DNA of 64,000 bases from Actinomadura montaniterrae (GTDB lineage Bacteria; Actinomycetota; Actinomycetes; Streptosporangiales; Streptosporangiaceae). Both the position numbers and the translations under genes were made by a program. The notes below the pieces were generated by a model, which was given only the letters and a program-made list of their open reading frames with translations, searched no databases and had not been told where the DNA came from. Of the stretch, positions 25,055-33,656 are shown one piece after another. Every line of letters begins with the position of its first letter. Position 1 is the stretch's first letter. Location: contig NZ_WBMR01000028.1 of assembly GCF_008923365.1 (NCBI RefSeq), forward strand, positions 1 through 64,000, in the 5' to 3' direction.

Positions 25055-25794
25055 CCGGCGGGCCCGCCCTCGTCGTCGAGGACCTGCACGTCGAGTACGG
25101 CGGCGCCGGACGCGTGCTGAAGGGCGTGTCGCTGCGGGTGCCCGCCGGATCCGTCGTCGCGCTGCTCGGCAACAACGGCGCCGGCAAGAGCACCGTCCTG
25201 CGCGCGATCTCGGCCACGCTGCGGCTGCACCGCGGCGCTGTCCGGCAGGGATCGATCAGCTGGGACGGCAAGCCCGTGACCGGCCGCGACGCGGCCGACA
25301 TCGTCCGCCGCGGGGTCGTGCAGGTGCCCGAGGGGCGGCACGTGTTCGGCCGCCTGACCGTCGAGGAGAACCTGCGGGTCGGCGGCAGCGCGCTGAAGAA
25401 CCGCGGCGAGCGCGCGCGGGAGCGGGAGCGGGTGCTCGCCCTCTTCCCCGCGCTCACCAGGAAGCTCGGCACGCGCGCCGGGATGCTCTCGGGCGGCGAG
25501 CAGCAGATGCTCGCGATCGGCCGCGCGCTCATGGCGCGGCCGCGGCTGCTCCTGCTGGACGAGCCGTCCCTCGGCCTCGCACCGAAGATCATCGCCGGGA
25601 TCGCCGAGGCCGTGCACGAGATCAACCGGCAGGGCACCGGGGTGCTGCTGGTCGAGCAGAACTCGGCGATGGCGCTCAGCCTCGCCGCCACCGCCTACGT
25701 CCTGGACGTCGGCCGGGTCTCGCTGTCCGGCCGGGTCGGCGAGGAGATCGACGCGGCCCGCGTCCGCGAGCTCTACATGGGGGTGAAGCCGTGA
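25051..25794 (+). CDS. Branched-chain-type ABC transporter ATPase (LivF-like)
   Basis: This 247-residue ATPase of the HAAT family has Walker A GNNGAGKST, the Q-loop region VPEGRHVFGRLTVEENL that is typical of LivF, signature LSGGEQQML and Walker B LLLLDEPSLGLAP, with a final His-loop replaced by VEQN as in LivF. The ATG overlaps the ligase TGA. It partners the LivG-like protein encoded next, and the transporter imports amino acids or, in catabolic islands, aromatic or cyclic carboxylates. Confidence 0.92.
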   Translation: MTGGPALVVEDLHVEYGGAGRVLKGVSLRVPAGSVVALLGNNGAGKSTVLRAISATLRLHRGAVRQGSISWDGKPVTGRDAADIVRRGVVQVPEGRHVFGRLTVEENLRVGGSALKNRGERARERERVLALFPALTRKLGTRAGMLSGGEQQMLAIGRALMARPRLLLLDEPSLGLAPKIIAGIAEAVHEINRQGTGVLLVEQNSAMALSLAATAYVLDVGRVSLSGRVGEEIDAARVRELYMGVKP

Positions 25795-26636
25795 CCGGGG
25801 CCCTGGCCGTCGAGGACGTCGCGCTGAGCTTCGCCGGGGTCACCGCCCTGGACGGGGTGTCGTTCCGCGTCGAGCCCAGCACCGTGCACGCCGTCATCGG
25901 CCCGAACGGCGCCGGCAAGACCAGCACCTTCAACGTCATCTGCGGCGTCTACACCCCCGACCGCGGCGGCGTGACGCTCGGCGGGAACCGGCTGACCGGC
26001 CTCCCGCCGCACCGCATCGCGCGGCTCGGCATCGGCCGCGCGTTCCAGAACATCGCCCTGTCGGGACGGCAGACCGTGCTGGAGAACATCCTGCTCGGCC
26101 GGCACGTGCTGACCCGGGCCGGGGTGATCGCGTCCGGGCTGCGGCTGCCGGCCGCCCGCCGCGAGGCCCGCGAGGGGCGCGCGAAGGCCGCCGAGATCGC
26201 CGAGCTGGTCGGGATGGCGCCGCTGCTCGACCGCCCCGCCGGGGGACTGTCCTACGGCGACAAGAAACGCCTCGAACTGGCGCGGGCGCTGGCGATGGAG
26301 CCGTCGGTGCTGCTGCTGGACGAGCCCGTCGCCGGCATGAACGACGAGGAGACCGCCCGCACCGCCGGGGTCATCCGGGACGTCCGCGACCGCACCGGCG
26401 TGTCCGTCCTGCTCATCGAGCACGACATGTCCCTCGTCATGGACGTCTCCGACCGGGTGACCGTCCTCGACTTCGGCCGGCTCGTCGCCGACGGCACCCC
26501 CGCCGAGGTGCGCCGCCACCCCGAGGTGCTGCGCGCCTACCTCGGCGGCGCGCTCGGCGACGACCCGGGCGGCGAGCCCGGCGACACGGCCGGCGGCGAG
26601 GGCCGCGACCACGACCACCACCAGGAGGACAAGTGA
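25791..26636 (+). CDS. Branched-chain-type ABC transporter ATPase (LivG-like)
   Basis: This is a 281-residue ATPase. Walker A is GPNGAGKTS, the signature is LSYGDKKRLELAR, Walker B is LLLDEPVAGMN and the switch is LLIEHDMSLVMDVSDRV, all typical of LivG. RAFQNIALSGRQTVLENILLG is the LivG-type Q-loop. The C-terminus has an unusual tail of Asp/Gly/Glu and a run of His-Asp residues (GRDHDHHQEDK). GTG start overlaps the previous stop by 4 nt. It is the second ATPase of the importer. Confidence 0.92.
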   Translation: MTGALAVEDVALSFAGVTALDGVSFRVEPSTVHAVIGPNGAGKTSTFNVICGVYTPDRGGVTLGGNRLTGLPPHRIARLGIGRAFQNIALSGRQTVLENILLGRHVLTRAGVIASGLRLPAARREAREGRAKAAEIAELVGMAPLLDRPAGGLSYGDKKRLELARALAMEPSVLLLDEPVAGMNDEETARTAGVIRDVRDRTGVSVLLIEHDMSLVMDVSDRVTVLDFGRLVADGTPAEVRRHPEVLRAYLGGALGDDPGGEPGDTAGGEGRDHDHHQEDK

Positions 26637-27529
26637 CCAAGCTGATCGAGCTGCTGGTCAACGGCGTGTCGCTCGGCATGCTGTACGCGCTGATCTCCGT
26701 CGGGTTCGTCGTGGTGTTCCGCAGCACCGACGTGATCAACTTCGCGCAGGGGTCGACGCTGCTCGGCGGCGGCTACGTCATCGCCCGGCTGTCCCCGCAC
26801 ACCGGGTTCTGGCTCGCCGTGCTCGCGGGCGTCGCCGCGACCGCCGCGTTCGCGATGCTCGTCGACCGGCTGCTGATCCGGCCGCTGCGCCAGCGCGGCG
26901 CCCGCCACGACGTCGCCGCGATCGTCACCATCGGGCTGGACGTCGTCCTGCTCACCGACCTCACCCGCCGGATCGGCTCCGACATGCTGCACCTCGGCGA
27001 CCCGTGGGGCAACGCGGTCGTGAACGTCGGGCCGGTCACCATCGCGCAGACCCGCGTCGCCGCGATGCTCACCGCCCTCGTCCTGATCGGCCTGTTCGGG
27101 CTCGCGTTCCAGCGGACCGGCTGGGGCGTGGCGATGCGCGCCACCGCCGAGGACACCGAGGCCGCCATGCTGTCCGGCGTCCGGCACAACCGGGTGACGC
27201 TCAGCGCGTGGGCGATCGCCGGCGCGCTCGCCGCCGTCGCCAGCGTGTTCCTGACCGCCTCCCCGTCGCCCGGCATGGACGCCGCGACCGGGCAGACCGC
27301 GCTCAAGGCGTTCCCCGCCGCGGTCGTCGGCGGGCTCGACTCGATGACCGGCGCGCTGGCCGGCGGCGTGATCATGGGCCTGGCGGAGAGCCTCGCGTCC
27401 GGCTACCAGGAGCAGCTCTCCTTCCTCGGGCAGGGCTTCGGCTCCGTCATGCCGTGGGTGGTGATGCTGCTCGTCCTGCTGGTCAAGCCGTCCGGGCTGT
27501 TCGGGACGAAGGCGGCCGCCCGTGTCTAG
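26633..27529 (+). CDS. Branched-chain-type ABC permease (LivH-like)
   Basis: This is a 298-residue inner-membrane permease with about eight hydrophobic segments. It opens LIELLVNGVSLGMLYALISVGFVVVFR and carries STDVINFAQG and the EAA-like GWGVAMRATAEDTEAAMLSGV loop that meets the ATPases. GTG start overlaps the LivG-like gene by 4 nt. Together with the LivM-like permease it forms the transport channel. Confidence 0.92.
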   Translation: MTKLIELLVNGVSLGMLYALISVGFVVVFRSTDVINFAQGSTLLGGGYVIARLSPHTGFWLAVLAGVAATAAFAMLVDRLLIRPLRQRGARHDVAAIVTIGLDVVLLTDLTRRIGSDMLHLGDPWGNAVVNVGPVTIAQTRVAAMLTALVLIGLFGLAFQRTGWGVAMRATAEDTEAAMLSGVRHNRVTLSAWAIAGALAAVASVFLTASPSPGMDAATGQTALKAFPAAVVGGLDSMTGALAGGVIMGLAESLASGYQEQLSFLGQGFGSVMPWVVMLLVLLVKPSGLFGTKAAARV

Positions 27530-28610
27530 GCGCGTCCTGGCCGCCGCCGCGGCCGTCGTCCTCGCGGTCGTCCCGTTCTACGCCGACACCTCGCTGCTGC
27601 AGATGGGGCTGTTCGTCTGCGCCGCCACGATCGGCGCGATCGGCCTGAACCTGCTCAGCGGCGTCGCCGGGCAGCTCTCGCTCGGGCACGCGTTCTTCCT
27701 CGCGGTCGGCGCGTACGGGTACGTCGCGCTGGCCGGGACCGACGACCGGGCCGGGCTCGGCCTGCCGACCTGGCTCGCGGCGCTCCTCGCGCCCGCGCTC
27801 GCCGGGCTCGCCGGGCTGGCGTTCAGCCCGATCTCGTCGCGGCTGCGGGGCCTGTACCTCGGCGTCGCGACGCTCGCGCTGGTCTACATCGGCCAGCACG
27901 TCCTCTACAGCGCGACCGGCCTCACCGGCGGCTACGACGGGCGCCCCACCCCGCCGCTGTCGCTGTTCGGCCTGAAGTTCGGCGACGACTCCGGCATCAC
28001 GGTGCTCAACGTCCCGCTCGGGCAGTACGAGCTGCTCTGGTACCTCGGCGTCGCGCTCGCCGTGCTCGCCTGGTGGTTCGCCCGCGGCGTCGTCGCCGGA
28101 CGTCCCGGGCGCGGCCTGCAGGCCGTCCGGGACGGGGAGGTCCCCGCCGCCGCCATGGGCGTCGCGGTGCGGCGCGCCAAGACCTCCGCGTTCGTGCTGT
28201 CGTCGGTGTACGCGGGCGTCGCCGGCGTGCTGTACGCGCTGATCGTCGGACGGGTCGTCCCCGACTCGTTCGGCCTCACGATGTCCATCGACTACCTCGC
28301 GATGGTGGTCCTCGGCGGGATGGGCGTGGTCGGCGGCTCGGCCGTCGGCGCCGCGATCGTCACCGGGCTGCCGCTGCTGCTCGGCCGCTACGTGGACGCG
28401 CTGCCGCTGCTGGCCGAGCCGGGATCGGGCGGCGTCGACCCGTCCTCGTTCGCCCGCTACCTCTACGGCGCCCTGGTCATCGTGCTGATGATCTTCGAGC
28501 CGGACGGGCTGGCCGCCGTGGCCCGCCGCGTCCGCGCCCTGCTCCCCGCGCCCCCCGCCGTCCGGACGAGCCCATCCACCTCACCCCACCCCCGCGGAGG
28601 ACGACCATGA
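27522..28610 (+). CDS. Branched-chain-type ABC permease (LivM-like)
   Basis: This is a 362-residue permease with about nine to ten hydrophobic segments, including GLNLLSGVAGQLSLGHAFFLAVGAY and the cytoplasmic loop PGRGLQAVRDGEVPAAAMGV, both typical of LivM. The GTG start lies 8 nt inside the LivH-like gene and its TGA overlaps the ATG of the binding protein, so all transporter genes are translationally chained. Confidence 0.92.
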   Translation: MSRRVLAAAAAVVLAVVPFYADTSLLQMGLFVCAATIGAIGLNLLSGVAGQLSLGHAFFLAVGAYGYVALAGTDDRAGLGLPTWLAALLAPALAGLAGLAFSPISSRLRGLYLGVATLALVYIGQHVLYSATGLTGGYDGRPTPPLSLFGLKFGDDSGITVLNVPLGQYELLWYLGVALAVLAWWFARGVVAGRPGRGLQAVRDGEVPAAAMGVAVRRAKTSAFVLSSVYAGVAGVLYALIVGRVVPDSFGLTMSIDYLAMVVLGGMGVVGGSAVGAAIVTGLPLLLGRYVDALPLLAEPGSGGVDPSSFARYLYGALVIVLMIFEPDGLAAVARRVRALLPAPPAVRTSPSTSPHPRGGRP

Positions 28611-29863
28611 ACCGCACGCGCACCCTCGCCGGCCTGGCCGCGCTGGCCCTGCTCGCCGCCGGCTGCAGCTCCAAGGCCGTCAAGGAGGACTCCGTCGGCT
28701 CCGACGGCGTCAGGACCGGCCCCGGCGTCACGGCCGGCACCATCACGCTCGGCGAGATGGCCGACCTGACCGGGCCGTTCGCCGCCAACGACACCAAGAT
28801 CACCAACGCGCACCAGCTGTACTTCTCCCAGCTGAACGAGAAGGGCGGCGTGTGCGGCCGCAAGGTGCGGCTGGACGTCGTCGACCACGGCTACGACGTG
28901 CAGAAGGCCACGACCCTGTACTCCGACCTCGCCCGCAAGGTCCTCGGCTTCAGCCAGGTCTTCGGCTCCGGCGTCAACGCCGCGCTCATCGACAAGTACG
29001 CCGGCGACAAGGTCCTCGTCTACCCGGCGAGCGGCGCCGGGCCGCTGCTGAAGAGCGAGAACATCCTCGGCGCCGGCTCCACCTACGATTACGAGATCAT
29101 CAACGCGCTGGACGCGTGGCTGCAGGAGGGGACGGTCAAGCAGGGCGACACCATCGCGCACGTCTACCTGGAGGGCGACTACGGCGGGACGGCCATCAGC
29201 GGCAGCCGCTACATGGCGCGCAAGCACGGGCTGAAGCTGACGGAGGTCAAGATCAAGCCGACCGACACCGACCTGACCTCGCAGATCGCCGGGATCAAGA
29301 ACGCCGGCGCGAAGGCGATCCTGGTCAGCGCGTCGCCGAAGCAGCTCGGCTCCGTCGCGGTCGCGAGCGAGTCCGCCGGGCTGCGCGTCCCGATCGTCGT
29401 CAACGGCGCGGGATGGAGCGGCGACCTGCTGGAGGGCGCGTCCCGCAAGCCCGTCCTCGACCGGGTCACCGTCGCGCAGTCGTGGGCCGTCCCGTCGATG
29501 AAGCTGCCGGTCGTCGAGAACTTCGTCGCCGCCTACCAGAAGAAGTACCCGAACACGAAGCTCGACGGGAACGTCACGCTCGGGCAGTCGTCCGCGGTCG
29601 TGTACGCCAAGGTGCTCCAGCAGGCCTGCGCCGACAAGGACCTGACGCGCGAAGGGGTGCTGAAGGCGGTCGGCCAGTTGAAGAACGTCGACACCGAGGG
29701 CCTGCTCCCGCCGCTCGACTACTCCGTCAAGGGCCACGCGCCCGCGACCGAGTCGCTGCTGCTGCGCCCGGACGCGAGCGTCCCCGGCGGCGTGAAGGCC
29801 ATCAGCGAGACCCGCCACGAGAGCAAGGACATCGCCGGCTACACCCCGGACTACGCCAAGTGA
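28607..29863 (+). CDS. ABC transporter substrate-binding lipoprotein
   Basis: This 418-residue periplasmic-type binding protein is of the Leu/Ile/Val-binding (type I) family. The signal MNRTRTLAGLAALALLAAGC ends in a lipobox with Cys20. ITLGEMADLTGPFAAND, KVRLDVVDHGYDVQKATTLY and FGSGVNAALIDKYA follow. It is exported and lipid-anchored and delivers substrate to the permeases. The ligand is not a recognised amino-acid type. In this ligase/ALDH context an organic acid is plausible. Confidence 0.9.
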   Translation: MNRTRTLAGLAALALLAAGCSSKAVKEDSVGSDGVRTGPGVTAGTITLGEMADLTGPFAANDTKITNAHQLYFSQLNEKGGVCGRKVRLDVVDHGYDVQKATTLYSDLARKVLGFSQVFGSGVNAALIDKYAGDKVLVYPASGAGPLLKSENILGAGSTYDYEIINALDAWLQEGTVKQGDTIAHVYLEGDYGGTAISGSRYMARKHGLKLTEVKIKPTDTDLTSQIAGIKNAGAKAILVSASPKQLGSVAVASESAGLRVPIVVNGAGWSGDLLEGASRKPVLDRVTVAQSWAVPSMKLPVVENFVAAYQKKYPNTKLDGNVTLGQSSAVVYAKVLQQACADKDLTREGVLKAVGQLKNVDTEGLLPPLDYSVKGHAPATESLLLRPDASVPGGVKAISETRHESKDIAGYTPDYAK

Positions 29864-29915
29864 CGCGGGGCATCGCGGCGCGCCGGGCGCCTCGCAGAAG
29901 ATCGAAGGGGGACGC

Positions 29916-30689
29916 ATGCGCCTGACCGGCAAGGTGGCGCTCATCAGCGGCGGAGCGCGCGGGCAGGGCGCCGCGCACGCCGAGATGCTGGCCCGCGAGG
30001 GGGCGAGCGTCGTCATCGGCGACATCCTCGACGACGCGGGCGAGGCGACCGCGGAGCGGCTGCGCGGCGAGGGCCTGCCAGTGCACTACGCGCACCTCGA
30101 CGTCCGGCTCGCCGCCGACTGGGACGCCGCCGTCCGGCTCACCGAGGAGCGCCACGGGCGGCTCGACGTCCTGGTCAACAACGCCGGGATGATGACGCCC
30201 GGCGACGTGGCCGAGGAGACCGAGGACAACTGGGACCACGTCGTCGCCGTCAACCAGAAGGGCCAGTGGCTCGGGATGCGCGCGGCGATCCCCGCGATGC
30301 GCCGCTCCGGCGGCGGCTCGATCATCAACGTCGCGTCGACGTTCGGCGTCCGGCCGCCCGCGCACGGCGTCGCGTACGCGGCGGCGAAGGGCGCCGTGCG
30401 CGCGCTGACCCGCAACGCGGCGATGGCGCTGGTCAAGGACGGCATCCGGGTCAACTGCCTGATCCTGCCGATGGTCGACACCGACTTCCTCGCGCGCGCC
30501 CGTGCCACCGGCGGGCTCGCCAAGCGCGTCCGGGACTACCCGATGGGCCGGATCGCCACGCCCGCCGACATCTCGCCCGGCGTCGTCTACCTCGCCTCCG
30601 ACGAGTCGTCGTACATGACCGGCAGCGAGCTGGTCATCGACGGCGGCCTCCTCGCCGGCACCGCGACCCGGCTCGACGAGGGGGACTGA
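29916..30689 (+). CDS. SDR family oxidoreductase
   Basis: This is a 257-residue classical SDR: KVALISGGARGQGAAHAEML (cofactor loop), VVIGDILDD (Asp for NAD), LDVLVNNAGMM, IINVASTFGV (Ser), VAYAAAKGAVRAL (Tyr, Lys) and a C-terminal TGSELVIDGGLLAG. It lacks the longer beta2-beta3 insertion of mycofactocin-coupled SDRs. AAGGGGGAC precedes the ATG. It is 52 nt behind the binding-protein gene and 2 nt ahead of the ALDH gene, so an alcohol-to-aldehyde-to-acid relay is plausible. Confidence 0.87.
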   Translation: MRLTGKVALISGGARGQGAAHAEMLAREGASVVIGDILDDAGEATAERLRGEGLPVHYAHLDVRLAADWDAAVRLTEERHGRLDVLVNNAGMMTPGDVAEETEDNWDHVVAVNQKGQWLGMRAAIPAMRRSGGGSIINVASTFGVRPPAHGVAYAAAKGAVRALTRNAAMALVKDGIRVNCLILPMVDTDFLARARATGGLAKRVRDYPMGRIATPADISPGVVYLASDESSYMTGSELVIDGGLLAGTATRLDEGD

Positions 30690-30691
30690 CG

Positions 30692-32080
30692 ATGCTCACC
30701 GTCCACTCGCCCATCACCGGAGACCCCCTCGCCGAGCTGCCGGAGACCCTGCCGGACGACCTCGACGCGATGTTCGCGACGGCCCGCGCCGCGCAGCGGG
30801 AATGGGCGCGCACCCCGGCGCCCGAGCGCGGCCGGGTCCTCGCCGAGGCGGGCCGCCTGTTCGCCGCCGACGCCGACGCGCTCACCGAGCTGGAGACCGA
30901 CAACACCGGCAAGCTGCCGTCGATCACGCGCAACGAGGTGCGGCGCAGCGCGTCCGCCCTCGCGTACTACGGCGGCTGGGCCGACAAGGCCACCGGCACG
31001 ACCGTCCCCGTCTCCGGCGACCTGCTCGCCTACACGGTCCGCGAACCGCACGGCGTCGTCCTCGGCATCACGCCGTGGAACGTCGGGCTGCGGATGGCGG
31101 CGAAGAAGGCCGCGCAGGCCATCGCCTTCGGCAACGCCTGCATCCTCAAACCGGCCCCCGAGACGCCCCTCACCACCCTCCGGCTCCTGGACGCGCTGCA
31201 CGCCGCGGGCGTCCCCGAGGGCGTCGTGCAGGTCGCGCTCGGCGGCGCCGACCTGGGGAAGGCGCTGGTCGCGCATCCGGGCACCGATCTGATCAGCTTC
31301 ACCGGCAGCACCCTGAACGGCCGCAGGATCGCGGCCGCCGCCGGCGAACGGCTGACCCCGGTCGTCCTGGAGCTGGGCGGCAAGTCGCCCCAGCTCGTCT
31401 TCGCGGACGCCGACCTGGACCAGGCCGTCGAGGGCGTCCTCGCGGGCCTCTACACCACCACCGGGCAGATGTGCGTCGCCGGGTCGCGCCTCTACGTCCA
31501 GCGGGACGTCTACGGTGCCTTCGTGGAACGGCTGGCGGAGCGCGTCGCGGCCATCAAGGTCGGCGACCCGCGCGAGCCGGGCGTCGACCTCGGCCCGCAG
31601 ATCACCGCGGTCCAGCGGGACAAGACCCTCGCCGCGATCGACCGGGCCCGCGCCGACGGCGCCCGCCTGCTGGCCGAGGCGCCCGTCCCGGACGATCCGC
31701 GCCTCGCGGGCGGCTACTACACCCCGCCCACCCTGTTCGGCGGCGCCGGCGCGGACTCGGACCTCATGCGCGAGGAGGTGTTCGGGCCCGTGCTGGCCGC
31801 GGCGCCGTTCACCGACGAGGCCGACGCGCTCGCCAAGGCGCACGACACCCGCTACGGCCTCGCCGCCGGCGTGTGGACGCGGGACGGCGCCCGCGCCCAC
31901 CGGCTCGCCCGCGACCTGCGGGCGGGCGTCGTCTGGCTGAACACCTACCGCGTCCTCAGCGACCAGGTCCCGTTCGGCGGGAACGGCGACTCCGGATTCG
32001 GCCGCGAGAACGGCGACGAGGCGCACCGCACGTACACGCGCGTGAAGTCGGTGGTGGCGGCCCTGGCGCCGCCCTTCTGA
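30692..32080 (+). CDS. Aldehyde dehydrogenase family protein
   Basis: This is a 462-residue NAD(P)-dependent aldehyde dehydrogenase. ITPWNVGLRMAAKKAAQAIAFGNACILKPA binds the cofactor, SFTGSTLNGRRIA is the nucleotide loop, LELGGKSPQLVF carries the general-base Glu and GQMCVAGSRLYV holds the catalytic Cys. REEVFGPVLAAAPF is the conserved late motif. It oxidises an aldehyde of the catabolic pathway to acid, and starts 2 nt after the SDR stop. Gene order suggests it takes the SDR product. Confidence 0.9.
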   Translation: MLTVHSPITGDPLAELPETLPDDLDAMFATARAAQREWARTPAPERGRVLAEAGRLFAADADALTELETDNTGKLPSITRNEVRRSASALAYYGGWADKATGTTVPVSGDLLAYTVREPHGVVLGITPWNVGLRMAAKKAAQAIAFGNACILKPAPETPLTTLRLLDALHAAGVPEGVVQVALGGADLGKALVAHPGTDLISFTGSTLNGRRIAAAAGERLTPVVLELGGKSPQLVFADADLDQAVEGVLAGLYTTTGQMCVAGSRLYVQRDVYGAFVERLAERVAAIKVGDPREPGVDLGPQITAVQRDKTLAAIDRARADGARLLAEAPVPDDPRLAGGYYTPPTLFGGAGADSDLMREEVFGPVLAAAPFTDEADALAKAHDTRYGLAAGVWTRDGARAHRLARDLRAGVVWLNTYRVLSDQVPFGGNGDSGFGRENGDEAHRTYTRVKSVVAALAPPF

Positions 32081-32146
32081 GGTCCCTACGGCGGACGAGA
32101 GTGTCCGGTGCCGGCCGGTGCCGGGCGTGCTCGTCCGCCGGTGGGG

Positions 32147-32527
32147 TCAGGTCGGGCGGGGGGTCTGGCAGTGCTGGCCTGTCCGCAGGTTCGCGGTGGC
32201 GGCGGAGATGACGGTGTCGAGCCGGTCCCGGGTGCCGGACAGGTCGCTGATCCGCCGGTCGATGCGGTCGCGCTCCGCGGCGAGCCGGTCGAGGAGTTCC
32301 GGCGTGGCCTCGCCGTCCACCACGCAGGGCAGCAGTTCCAGGATCGACCGGCTCGACAGGCCCGCGGCGTACAGCCGCTGGATCAGCCCGACGCGGTCGA
32401 CCGCGGCGTCCGCGTAGTGCCGCTGCCCGCTCGGGCTGCGCTCCGCGGCGAGCAGGTCCTGCTCCTCGTAGTACCGCAGGGCGCGGACGCTCACGCCCGT
32501 CCTGGCGGCGAGCTCGCCGATGCGCAT
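32147..32527 (-). CDS. MerR family transcriptional regulator
   Basis: This is a 126-residue MerR regulator. The ATG at 32527 is chosen because GGGAGG sits a few bases upstream; an adjacent ATG at 32530 is also in frame. It begins MRIGELAARTGVSVRALRYYEEQDLL, a standard MerR winged helix, followed by SPSGQRHYADAAVDRVGLI and a dimerisation helix. No metal-site Cys pattern is seen (one Cys in LLPCVVDG), so it senses something other than metals. It is divergent from the alpha/beta hydrolase gene over a perfect operator, and closely related to the MerR protein at 59427-59804. Confidence 0.88.
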   Translation of the reverse strand: MRIGELAARTGVSVRALRYYEEQDLLAAERSPSGQRHYADAAVDRVGLIQRLYAAGLSSRSILELLPCVVDGEATPELLDRLAAERDRIDRRISDLSGTRDRLDTVISAATANLRTGQHCQTPRPT

Positions 32528-32558
32528 CATGCCTCCCGGTGTGACTCCGGCCACGCTA

Positions 32559-32590
32559 CTTGCCTCTGACGTCAGCGTCAGCTTTTAGCG
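32559..32590 (+). promoter_or_regulatory. MerR-type promoter/operator for hydrolase gene
   Basis: CTGACG-TCAG-CGTCAG (32566-32581) is a perfect inverted repeat flanked on the left by TTGCCT as -35 and on the right by TTTTAG as -10, with a longish spacer, which is the arrangement MerR proteins act on. It reads toward the hydrolase. The full 32-bp block matches that before the SDR at 58629-59357 at 27 of 32 positions. Confidence 0.7.
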
Positions 32591-32640
32591 TAGCCGCGAA
32601 CTCGCACCCCTCCGCTGAAGCGGTTGACGAAGGAAGAGCC

Positions 32641-33579
32641 ATGACTGCAACGGAAACGCCGGCCCCCGGCACCGCGGCGCCCGCCCCCGTCGTCTCGGTG
32701 AAGCCGGTGGTGCTCCCCGCGCCGGGCCGCGGCGAGGACCTGCGCGTGCGCGTCTCCGCGCCGGCGACCGGGACCGGACTGCCGATCATCGTGTTCTCGC
32801 ACGGCTTCGGCTCGTCGCTGGACGGCTACGGCCCCCTCGCCGACTACTGGGCCGCCCGCGGTTTCGCGGTGATCCAGCCCACCCACCTCGACTCGCGGAC
32901 GGTCGGCCTTCCCGAGGACGACCCGCGGGCGCCTCGGATCTGGCGCTTCCGCGTCGAGGACCTGAAGCGCGTCCTCGACCACCTCGACCTCCTGGAGGCC
33001 GCCCTTCCCGGCCTCGGCGGGCGCCTCGACCGCGGCCGCATCGCCGCGGCCGGGCACTCGTTCGGCGGCCAGACGGCGGGCAACCTGCTGGGCCTGCGCG
33101 TCATCGACCCCGTGACCGGCGAGGAGGAGGACCTCTCCGACTCCCGGGTCAAGGCGGGCGTCCTGCTCGCCACGGCCGGGCGCGGCGGAGCCGACCTCAC
33201 CCCGTTCGCCGCCGAGCACTATCCGTTCATGAACCCGAGCTTCGCGTACATGACCACGCCCGCCCTCGTGGTCATGGGGGACCGGGACGACCTCCCGCTG
33301 ACCGTCCGCGGGCCGGACTGGACGGCCGACCCCTACCACCTGAGCCCGGGCCCCAAGAGCCTGCTCACCGTGTTCGGGGCGGAGCACTCGCTCGGCGGGA
33401 TCCCCGGCTACGAGGCCAGGGAGACCACGGACGAGAACCCGGAACGGCTCGCCCTCGTCCAGCGGCTCACGCTGGCCTACCTCCGCCACGCGCTCGGCAT
33501 CGACGGCCCCGGCTGGCGGGCGGCGTGCGAGGCGCTGCTGGAGAGCGACGATCCGCTGGGACGGGTCGAGTCCAAGTGA
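32641..33579 (+). CDS. Alpha/beta hydrolase (dienelactone hydrolase/lipase-like)
   Basis: This is a 312-residue hydrolase. It has the oxyanion segment IIVFSHGFGSSLDGYG, nucleophile Ser in AAAGHSFGGQTAG, acid in VVMGDRDDLP and His in FGAEHSLGG. GAAGGAAGAG precedes the ATG. There is no signal peptide, so it is cytosolic. The divergent MerR regulator and shared operator indicate induction by a chemical effector. The natural ester is not known. Confidence 0.85.
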   Translation: MTATETPAPGTAAPAPVVSVKPVVLPAPGRGEDLRVRVSAPATGTGLPIIVFSHGFGSSLDGYGPLADYWAARGFAVIQPTHLDSRTVGLPEDDPRAPRIWRFRVEDLKRVLDHLDLLEAALPGLGGRLDRGRIAAAGHSFGGQTAGNLLGLRVIDPVTGEEEDLSDSRVKAGVLLATAGRGGADLTPFAAEHYPFMNPSFAYMTTPALVVMGDRDDLPLTVRGPDWTADPYHLSPGPKSLLTVFGAEHSLGGIPGYEARETTDENPERLALVQRLTLAYLRHALGIDGPGWRAACEALLESDDPLGRVESK

Positions 33580-33596
33580 GGAGCCGCGCCCGCGTC

Positions 33597-33656
33597 GCTC
33601 AGGCCGTGCCTCAGGCCATCGCTCAGGCCGTGCCTCAGGCCATCGCTCAGGCCGTC
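33597..33656. repeat. 24-bp tandem repeat at the 3' end of the NmrA-like gene
   Basis: Two full 24-bp units and half of a third. Each unit is built of two near-identical 12-mers (GCTCAGGCCGTG and CCTCAGGCCATC). The stop codon of the neighbouring minus-strand gene lies in the repeat at 33647-33649, and every 12-mer provides another GGCCTGA on that strand. It looks like recent slippage at a gene end. Confidence 0.75.

Noticed and set aside
32147-32527. Metal-responsive MerR (CueR/ZntR type)
   Set aside because: The Cys pattern of the C-terminal metal loop is absent; only a single Cys is present in that part.
33597-33656. CRISPR-like array
   Set aside because: Units are contiguous without spacers and end a gene; simple tandem duplication.
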